Assembly: GCA_001773855.1 (NCBI GenBank)
Contig: MEXZ01000084.1
Span: forward strand, 523 to 12,058
Length of the DNA: 11,536 nucleotides
Direction: 5' to 3'
Source: Candidatus Aminicenantes bacterium RBG_13_64_14
GTDB lineage: Bacteria; Acidobacteriota; Aminicenantia; Aminicenantales; Saccharicenantaceae
Below the pieces are notes generated by a model. It was given only the letters and a program-made list of their open reading frames with translations, made no database searches and was not told the DNA's origin. Shown here piece after piece: positions 6,598 through 11,536 of the stretch (position 1 is the stretch's first letter; each line of letters opens with the position of its first letter). The position numbers and the translations under genes are program-made.

Positions 6598-7247
6598 CGG
6601 ACGAAAAAGACAAGCCCGGCGAAGAGATCGAGTTCATCCCCGCGCCGCCGCCGCCCGGGGAGGAGCCGGCCAAAGGGCCGACGGTCGCGCCGGCCGTTGA
6701 GAAGGCGGAGAAAAAGGAGCCGGACGACAAGGCCGCCTCTCACGAGGGCTCCCGTCACCTCAAGGAAAAGCTGAAGAAAAAAGAGGCCGAGGCGAAGCAT
6801 CTCAAGAAGGAGCTGGACGAGCTCAAGGAGCGGCATCTGCGCAAACTCGCCGACGTCGAGAATCTGCGCAAGCGCTTCGAACGGGAAAAGAGCGATTATT
6901 TCCAGTACGCAATGAGCGAGCTCCTGCTCGAATTGCTGGCCATCTCGGACAATTTCGAACGGGCCCTCCAGAGCGCCCCCGCGGAAGCGGACGGGAAGAC
7001 GTTTCGGGACGGCGTCGAGCTCATTAACAGGATGCTCCAGAGCCTCCTCGTCAAGAACGGCGTCCAGCCGATCATCCTCAAGGACCGGGCCTTCGATCCC
7101 AACCTCCATCACGCCATGACCATGGAGGAATCCGAGAACGTCCAGGAGCCCGAAGTCGCGGAGGAGCTCCAAAAGGGCTACATGCATCACACCCGTCTCC
7201 TGCGTCCGACGATGGTCAAGGTCCGCGTTCCGAAGAAAGGGCAATAA
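6594..7247 (+). CDS. grpE: Nucleotide exchange factor GrpE
   Basis: Homodimeric co-chaperone that releases ADP from DnaK so that the chaperone can reload with ATP. The product is 217 aa. Residues 1-50 are acidic, proline-rich and probably disordered. About 51-100 is a charged Lys/Glu coiled coil, the long dimer helix. The core includes HLRKLADVENLRKRFEREK (81-99), LLAISDNFERAL (114-125), a conserved NGVQPI (155-160), FDPNLHHAM (167-175) and the C-terminal beta-wing block ELQKGYMHHTRLLRPTMVKV (191-210). The ATG lies in an ATGA overlap with the hrcA stop, indicating translational coupling, and GAGAGG is placed upstream. The dnaK start follows 4 nt after the stop. Nothing in the sequence suggests loss of function, and the co-encoded DnaK keeps a normal nucleotide-binding domain for it to act on. 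Confidence 0.97.
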   Translation: MTDEKDKPGEEIEFIPAPPPPGEEPAKGPTVAPAVEKAEKKEPDDKAASHEGSRHLKEKLKKKEAEAKHLKKELDELKERHLRKLADVENLRKRFEREKSDYFQYAMSELLLELLAISDNFERALQSAPAEADGKTFRDGVELINRMLQSLLVKNGVQPIILKDRAFDPNLHHAMTMEESENVQEPEVAEELQKGYMHHTRLLRPTMVKVRVPKKGQ

Positions 7248-7251
7248 CGAT

Positions 7252-8838
7252 ATGGGACACGTCATCGGCATCGACCTCGGCACCACGTATTCTTGCATCG
7301 CTTGTCTCGAAGCCGGCAGGCCCCTCATCATCCCCAACCTGGAAGGGCTTCCCACGACGCCTTCGGTGGTTTCTTTCACAGGTTCCGGGGAGCGCCTCAT
7401 TGGGACCCTGGCTATGCGCCAGGCCGTCACCAACCCTGCCAACACCTTCTACGCGGTCAAACGTCTCATCGGCCAGAAATTCCACTCCCCAGGGGTCCAG
7501 GAAGCCCAGAAAAGGCTGCCCTACGAGCTGAAGGAAGCCCCCAACGGCGATGTCCTTGTCGTCCTCGGCTCCAAGACCCTAAGCCCGCCTGAGATCTCCT
7601 CGATGGTCCTGGGTTACCTAAAGGCCTGCGCCGAATCCTTTTTCAGCGAACCGGTAACGGACGCCGTCATCACGGTGCCGGCCCATTTCAACGACCATCA
7701 GAGACAGGCGACCAAGGACGCGGCCACGATATGCGGGCTCGAGGTCCAGCGGGTGATCAACGAGCCGACGGCCGCCGGGCTGGCCTACGGGCTCGGCACC
7801 AAGAAGAACGGCCTGGCCGCGGTCTACGACCTGGGCGGAGGGACGTTCGATATCACCATCCTCGAATTCAGTGATGGCGTCTTCAACGTCCTAGCCACCA
7901 ACGGCGATTCCTACCTCGGCGGCGAGGATTTCGACAACCGCATCCTCGAATGGCTGGCCGAGGACTTCCTGGCCGGGACGAAGATCGACCTCGGCGGGGA
8001 CAAGCTCGCGCTCCAGCGCGTGAAGGAGGCCGCGGAAAAGGCCAAGAGGGAGCTTTCGTTCATTTTGGAGACAGAGATCAATCTGCCCTTCATTTCCTCC
8101 GACAACAAGGCCGACTCGAAGCACATCCGCAGGGTGCTCAGCCGGAAGACCCTCGAAGCCATGACCGGCGACCTCGTCGAGCGGACGGTGCCGCGCATCG
8201 AGCAGGCACTCGCGGACGCCCGGCTGAGCCCCGACCGGATCGACCACGTCATCCTCGTCGGCGGCCAGACCCGGATGCCCCTTGTCAAGCAGAAGGTCAC
8301 GGAATTCTTCGGCAAAGCGCCGGAGGAACATGTCAACCCCGACGAGATCGTGGCCATGGGCGCGGCCATCCAGTCGGGGATCCTCGACGGCCGGGTCCGG
8401 GACCTCGTCCTCCTCCTCGACGTCACGCCGTTCGCCCTGGGGATCGAGACCGAAAGCGACGGCTACGAGATGATCATCGAAAGGAACACGACCATCCCGA
8501 CGCGCAAGGTCAAGGCCTTCACGACCGTGGAACACAACCAGAGGAGGGTCCGCATCCATGTCCTGCAGGGCGAGGGCTTCCTGGCGTCCATGAACAAATC
8601 GCTGGCCGTCTTCGAGCTCGTCGGGATCGAGCCCGCCCCGGCCGGGGTACCTCAGATCGACGTCACCTTCGAGATCAACGCCGACGGCCTGGCCCGGGTC
8701 TCGGCCAAGGATAAGGAGACCGGCCTCGAACAGAAGGTCGAAGTCAGGCCGTCCTCGGGCCTCCTGCCGACGGAAGTCGAAGAGATGCGGCGGCGGCAGA
8801 CAGGCCGGGAAGTCGTCAAGCTGGGGCCGAATGTCTAA
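7252..8838 (+). CDS. dnaK: Lidless DnaK (Hsp70) chaperone lacking the C-terminal alpha-helical lid
   Basis: Hsp70 ATPase chaperone, cytoplasmic. The nucleotide-binding domain (1 to about 383) is complete: IDLGTTYS (7-14), K70, INEPTAAG (169-176), DLGGGTFD (193-200), GGEDFD (223-228) and LVGGQTRMP (335-343). The interdomain linker DLVLLLDV (384-391) is intact, as are R167, N170 and T173 of the DnaJ-docking surface. The beta-sandwich substrate domain spans about 392-502. The protein then ends at residue 528, just after [12 protein letters not shown], whereas typical DnaK runs to about 600-640 aa with a helical lid. No lid-coding sequence remains, because dnaJ begins inside the last codons (8-nt overlap). 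Arch and latch positions are also altered: the counterparts of E. coli M404, A429, D431 and R467 are E401, V426, H428 and A464. It is probably a genuine lidless Hsp70 with altered client handling; a full-length DnaK may exist elsewhere in the genome. Confidence 0.95.
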   Translation: MGHVIGIDLGTTYSCIACLEAGRPLIIPNLEGLPTTPSVVSFTGSGERLIGTLAMRQAVTNPANTFYAVKRLIGQKFHSPGVQEAQKRLPYELKEAPNGDVLVVLGSKTLSPPEISSMVLGYLKACAESFFSEPVTDAVITVPAHFNDHQRQATKDAATICGLEVQRVINEPTAAGLAYGLGTKKNGLAAVYDLGGGTFDITILEFSDGVFNVLATNGDSYLGGEDFDNRILEWLAEDFLAGTKIDLGGDKLALQRVKEAAEKAKRELSFILETEINLPFISSDNKADSKHIRRVLSRKTLEAMTGDLVERTVPRIEQALADARLSPDRIDHVILVGGQTRMPLVKQKVTEFFGKAPEEHVNPDEIVAMGAAIQSGILDGRVRDLVLLLDVTPFALGIETESDGYEMIIERNTTIPTRKVKAFTTVEHNQRRVRIHVLQGEGFLASMNKSLAVFELVGIEPAPAGVPQIDVTFEINADGLARVSAKDKETGLEQKVEVRPSSGLLPTEVEEMRRRQTGREVVKLGPNV

Positions 8839-9952
8839 GAAGGATTATTACCATGTCCTCGGCGTGGCCCGGGACGCCTCTGTCGAGGACATCAAGAAGG
8901 CCTACCGCCAGCTCGCCCTCAAGAACCACCCGGACCGCAATCCCGGCAGCAGGGAGGCCGAGGAGAGGTTCAAGGAAGCGGCGGAAGCCTATAGCGTCCT
9001 GGCCGACGCCGGGAAAAGGTCCGCCTACGACCACTTCGGGCACGATGGCTTGCGCGGCGAGGGATTCTCCGGGTTCGATTCCTCCGTCTTCGAGGGCTTC
9101 GAAGACATCCTGGGGAATTTATTCGGGTTCAGCTTCGGCGATTTCTTCGGCGGACGGAGCGCAGGCCGAGGCGGCCGGCAGGGGGGCCGCGACCTGGCCC
9201 TGGAGGTCGAGATCAGCCTCGAAGAGGCCGCAGTTGGCGTGGAGAAGGAGATCAAATTGAACCGGGCGGAGACCTGCCCGGCCTGCCGGGGCTCGAAACG
9301 GAAGCCGGGGACACGGGCGACGTCGTGCCCGACGTGCCGGGGCGCGGGACAGGTCCGCTATCAACAGGGCTTCTTCACCCTGGCCAGGACCTGCCCGCGG
9401 TGCCGGGGCGGGGGGGAGGTCAACGTTTCTCCGTGCGAATCCTGCCAGGGGAAAGGCCACGTCAGGGAGAAACGCTCCCTTAAGGTCCGCATCCCGGCAG
9501 GCGTCGCGGACGGGTCGCGCCTGAGGCTCGTCGGCGAGGGCGAGGCCGGGGAGGAAGGCATGCCGGCCGGGGACCTCTATGTCGTCACCCGGGTCCGCAA
9601 GCACCCCTTTTTCGAACGGGAGGGGAACGACCTCGCCTGCGAGATCACGGTTTCCTTCACCCAGGCCGCCCTGGGCGCGCAGGTCGAGATCCCCACGCTC
9701 GAAGGGAGCGAGATCCTGAAGGTCCCGGCCGGGGCTCAGCCGGGCGAGATCGTCCGCATCAAAGGTAAGGGCATCCAGGATGTCGCCGGGCGGCGGAAGG
9801 GCGACCTTTTCGTCAAGGTCCAGGTCCGGACGCCCAATAATCTTACCAAAGACGAGAAGGCCCTGCTGAAGAAACTGGCCGAAGTCCGGGGCGAGGACAT
9901 CGAATCGGTCGACAAGAGCGTCATCCACCGGATGAAGAACATATTCCAGTGA
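8831..9952 (+). CDS. dnaJ: Chaperone protein DnaJ (type I Hsp40)
   Basis: Co-chaperone that binds unfolded clients and stimulates DnaK ATP hydrolysis. The 373-aa product has the complete type I architecture. The J domain (about 4-70) carries the catalytic HPD at 33-35. A Gly/Phe-rich region covers about 71-118. The cysteine-rich zinc domain has four CxxC motifs (C149/152, C166/169, C188/191, C202/205). The two beta-sandwich client-binding domains and a dimerisation tail follow to MKNIFQ. The first zinc motif reads CPACRGSK, with K for the last glycine, a mild deviation. The start overlaps the dnaK end by 8 nt, so the two are translationally coupled. An intact HPD together with an intact DnaK linker suggests that J-stimulated ATPase cycling still works despite the missing DnaK lid. 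Confidence 0.97.
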   Translation: MSKKDYYHVLGVARDASVEDIKKAYRQLALKNHPDRNPGSREAEERFKEAAEAYSVLADAGKRSAYDHFGHDGLRGEGFSGFDSSVFEGFEDILGNLFGFSFGDFFGGRSAGRGGRQGGRDLALEVEISLEEAAVGVEKEIKLNRAETCPACRGSKRKPGTRATSCPTCRGAGQVRYQQGFFTLARTCPRCRGGGEVNVSPCESCQGKGHVREKRSLKVRIPAGVADGSRLRLVGEGEAGEEGMPAGDLYVVTRVRKHPFFEREGNDLACEITVSFTQAALGAQVEIPTLEGSEILKVPAGAQPGEIVRIKGKGIQDVAGRRKGDLFVKVQVRTPNNLTKDEKALLKKLAEVRGEDIESVDKSVIHRMKNIFQ

Positions 9953-10041
9953 GCCGGCGACAAGCGTGACAGCGAACAAATTTTACATCCCTCGCGTGGC
10001 GCATGAGGCCTCGCGGATCGTCCATTTCTGGAACGAGTGAC

Positions 10042-10980
10042 ATGTTTCTCCAAGGGCAGAAGGTCGGGAAATACGAGGTCATCCGGTCCCTCGGCAGCGG
10101 CGGGTTCGGCTCGGTCTACCTGGCCAAGGACACCTGGCTCGACATCAAGGTCGCCATCAAGGTCCCTCACAAGCAATCCGCCGAACTCTATAAGCTCCTC
10201 AAGGAGCCGCGCCTTCAGGCCGCCCTCAGCCACCCGAACATCGTCCGGATGCTGGCCGCGGAGAAGGAGAAGAACGTCTTTTTCATGGTCATGGAATACA
10301 TCAAGGGGCCGACCCTGGAAAAGATCCTGGAAAAGGAGCGGATCCTGGGGACGGAGCAGGCCATCGACTTCATCAAGCAGATCTCCTACGGCGTCGACCA
10401 CGCCCACAAGGCCAAGATCATCCACCGCGACCTCCGGCCCTCGAACATCATCGTCTCCGAGGAAGGGACGGCCAAGATCACCGATTTCGGGACATCGGCC
10501 TGGCTCAACGCGGTGCCTTACGCCTCGACGCGGATCGGCTCCCCGCCCTACATGGCGCCCGAGCAGTTCATGGGCAAGGCCGGATACGGCGCCGACCTCT
10601 ACTCCTTGGGCTGCATATTCTACGAGATGATCATCGGCCGGCCGCCGATCTTCGACCCGGATCCGTTCAAGATCCTGGAGATGGCCCAGCAGGGGAAGAT
10701 CACACCGCCGAGAATCAAGAACAGCCGCATCCCCAAGGACATCGACGCCATCATCATGCGGGCCCTGGCGCCGAAGGTCGAGGACAGGTACCAGAGCGCC
10801 TCCGAGGTCATCCGCGACCTGTCCCTCTTCAAGGGCAAGACACCCAAGACCTCGGAAATCGACGACATCATGCTCCGGATCAAGGCCCGGGAGCAGAAAA
10901 CGACCGCCCTCTGCTGGAACTGCCGACGGCCTCTCCCTCCCAAGTCCCGAAGCTGCCCTCACTGCGGGGAGAGCGTCTGA
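10042..10980 (+). CDS. Hanks-type Ser/Thr protein kinase with C-terminal zinc ribbon
   Basis: Predicted cytosolic protein kinase of 312 aa. The glycine loop is GSGGFGSV (18-25), the ATP-anchoring lysine is K40 (VAIK), and a helix-C glutamate is plausible at E55. The catalytic loop is HRDLRPSN (128-135), an RD kinase with R132 where most Ser/Thr kinases have Lys. DFG is at 148-150, APE at 172-174, and the lower lobe continues through DLYSLGCIFYEM to EDRYQSASEVIRDL. After the kinase domain a short linker leads to CxxC-x10-CxxC (C291, C294, C305, C308), a zinc-ribbon-like finger at the extreme C-terminus. There is no transmembrane segment, PASTA repeat or other sensor domain. Start choice: MFLQGQKVGKYEVI at 10042 is the natural family N-terminus; an in-frame ATG at 10003 would add 13 non-conserved residues and lacks a ribosome-binding site. 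It lies 89 nt after dnaJ on the same strand; the substrate is unknown. Confidence 0.93.
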   Translation: MFLQGQKVGKYEVIRSLGSGGFGSVYLAKDTWLDIKVAIKVPHKQSAELYKLLKEPRLQAALSHPNIVRMLAAEKEKNVFFMVMEYIKGPTLEKILEKERILGTEQAIDFIKQISYGVDHAHKAKIIHRDLRPSNIIVSEEGTAKITDFGTSAWLNAVPYASTRIGSPPYMAPEQFMGKAGYGADLYSLGCIFYEMIIGRPPIFDPDPFKILEMAQQGKITPPRIKNSRIPKDIDAIIMRALAPKVEDRYQSASEVIRDLSLFKGKTPKTSEIDDIMLRIKAREQKTTALCWNCRRPLPPKSRSCPHCGESV

Positions 10981-10993
10981 TACGTTCAATAGC

Positions 10994-11026
10994 ACCAACG
11001 CCGTTTTCTAAAAAAACGGCGTTGGT
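10994..11026. terminator. Perfect 14-bp inverted repeat after the kinase gene (possible terminator without U-tract)
   Basis: ACCAACGCCGTTTT (10994-11007) and AAAACGGCGTTGGT (11013-11026) form a perfect 14-bp stem with a 5-nt loop, 13 nt after the kinase stop. As RNA it would be a very stable hairpin and its position suits a transcription terminator. However, neither strand has a T-run immediately after the stem, so it is not a textbook intrinsic terminator. It may instead protect the 3' end of the mRNA or be a small mobile repeat. Confidence 0.5.
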
Positions 11027-11090
11027 ACTGCTCAGTATTAACCCTAAGCAGACCTGCGAGCCGGGTGGGTTGATTCCCCCCTGGAGGCGA

Positions 11091-11120
11091 TTGACTTCGG
11101 CCTCGGGGATGAGATAACAT
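11091..11120 (+). promoter_or_regulatory. Candidate sigma70-type promoter of ilvE
   Basis: TTGACT (11091-11096) and TAACAT (11115-11120) are separated by 18 nt, matching the consensus at 5 and 4 of 6 bases. An overlapping GATAAC at 11113 would give a 16-nt spacer. Transcription would begin near 11127, leaving a leader of about 32 nt that contains AAGGAG. A dyad GAGGC (11084-11088)/GCCTC (11100-11104), extendable by CCCC/GGGG after a 2-nt bulge, overlaps the -35 box. It could be an operator or chance in GC-rich DNA. No T-box or leader peptide is recognisable. Confidence 0.4.
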
Positions 11121-11158
11121 GAGGACTTCGTGACCAGAGGACGACTAAGGAGCGGCCG

Positions 11159-11536
11159 ATGAGCCCATTCACCGAAAACGGGATCGTCTGGATGAACGGC
11201 AGGCTGATCGCCTGGAAAGACGCGACGATCCATCTCGCTTCCCATGTCATCCATTACGGGAGCTCGATCTTCGAGGGCCTGCGGGCCTACGACACCCCTC
11301 GCGGGACGGCCCTCTTCCGCCTCCAGGACCATACCCGGCGGCTCTACAATTCGTGCAAGATCTACCGGATGGAGATCCCGTTCTCCCAGGACGAGTTCAA
11401 CCGGGCCGTCATCGAGACCGTCCGGGCCAACGGCCTGAAATCCTGCTACGTTCGGCCCATCGTCTACCGGGGGTACAACAGCCTGGGCGTCAATCCCTTC
11501 CCCAATCCCGTTGACTGCGCCGTCCTCGTCTGGGAG
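11159..11536 (+). CDS. ilvE: Branched-chain amino acid aminotransferase, N-terminal part (runs off the window)
   Basis: The first 126 codons of a fold-type IV PLP aminotransferase that exchanges amino groups between glutamate and the keto acids of leucine, isoleucine and valine. The sequence matches E. coli IlvE closely through GIVWMNGRLIAWKDATIH (8-25), SHVIHYGSSIFEGLRAYD (28-45), the HTRRLYNSCKIYRMEIPFSQ region (58-77), SCYVRPIVYRGYNSLGVNPF (94-113) and the VLVWE strand at the edge. The PLP lysine lies beyond the window. The ATG at 11159 has a strong ribosome-binding site AAGGAG (11147-11152) at 6-nt spacing. The reading frame is still open at the last base, so no truncation is implied. Biosynthetic versus catabolic use cannot be told, but a role in amino-acid turnover would fit the lysine genes upstream. 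Confidence 0.93.
   Translation, partial: MSPFTENGIVWMNGRLIAWKDATIHLASHVIHYGSSIFEGLRAYDTPRGTALFRLQDHTRRLYNSCKIYRMEIPFSQDEFNRAVIETVRANGLKSCYVRPIVYRGYNSLGVNPFPNPVDCAVLVWE

Noticed and set aside
6510..7445. 311-codon minus-strand frame across hrcA/grpE/dnaK
   Set aside because: Antisense shadow. Its leucine-rich stretches are the complement of Glu/Lys codons in the GrpE coiled coil, not a membrane protein.
8780..8850. Frameshift cutting off the DnaK lid
   Set aside because: None of the three frames after 8780 encodes lid-like helices before dnaJ begins at 8831, so a simple indel cannot restore a full-length DnaK.
10003..10041. Upstream ATG of the kinase gene adding 13 residues
   Set aside because: No ribosome-binding site, and the extra residues are unlike kinase N-termini; the ATG at 10042 begins the conserved GKYEVI segment after a short natural lead.
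9736..10998. 420-codon open frame on the minus strand opposite dnaJ and the kinase
   Set aside because: Antisense shadow spanning two well-supported genes and the gap between them; no motifs and no ribosome-binding site of note.
11027..11158. T-box or attenuator leader upstream of ilvE
   Set aside because: GGGTGGGTTG near 11063 loosely resembles the T-box core, but the conserved AGGGTGGNACCGCG motif, a specifier stem and a terminator/antiterminator pair are missing.

Overview
The window is GC-rich bacterial DNA (about 60% GC or more by eye) with tightly packed genes, short or overlapping junctions and ordinary Shine-Dalgarno sites. The gene set is mostly housekeeping, with no phage, IS or CRISPR signature. 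Taxonomy cannot be settled from the sequence. The codon bias towards GC-ending codons, a cytosolic Hanks-type kinase with a zinc ribbon, a Memo-family protein and a saccharopine-type lysine pathway would fit an Acidobacteriota/Aminicenantes-like lineage, but this is a weak inference.

Layout. (1) 1-1652, minus strand: cysS (cysteinyl-tRNA synthetase), followed downstream by the N-terminal part of a YraN/UPF0102 gene cut by the window edge. (2) 1653-1988: divergent intergenic region with a predicted promoter at each end, both firing outward. Between them lies a ~134-nt element with long inverted-repeat arms and internal hairpins. (3) 1989-5464, plus strand: a compact three-gene operon of lysine-ketoglutarate reductase, saccharopine dehydrogenase and a Memo/AmmeMemoRadiSam-B protein. 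The first two correspond to the two halves of the eukaryotic fused lysine-degradation enzyme, here as separate genes. (4) 5465-9952: a heat-shock operon hrcA-grpE-dnaK-dnaJ behind a sigma70-like promoter. hrcA/grpE overlap by 4 nt and dnaK/dnaJ by 8 nt. (5) 10042-10980: a soluble Ser/Thr protein kinase with a C-terminal zinc ribbon. (6) 10981-11536: a perfect 14-bp inverted repeat, a candidate promoter, and the start of a branched-chain aminotransferase (ilvE) running off the window.

The most notable observation is that the operon's DnaK is lidless. It has an intact nucleotide-binding domain, linker and beta-sandwich substrate domain, but stops at residue 528 with no alpha-helical lid, and dnaJ begins inside its last codons. 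Positions that in E. coli DnaK form the arch over the bound peptide (M404, A429) and contact the lid (D431, R467) are all substituted, while the DnaJ-contact residues and linker are kept. This looks like an evolved variant, not a sequencing break. Other points of interest are the structured element at 1749-1882, the unfused saccharopine pathway pair, and a non-CIRCE palindrome with CIRCE-like 9-9-9 geometry over the hrcA -10 box.
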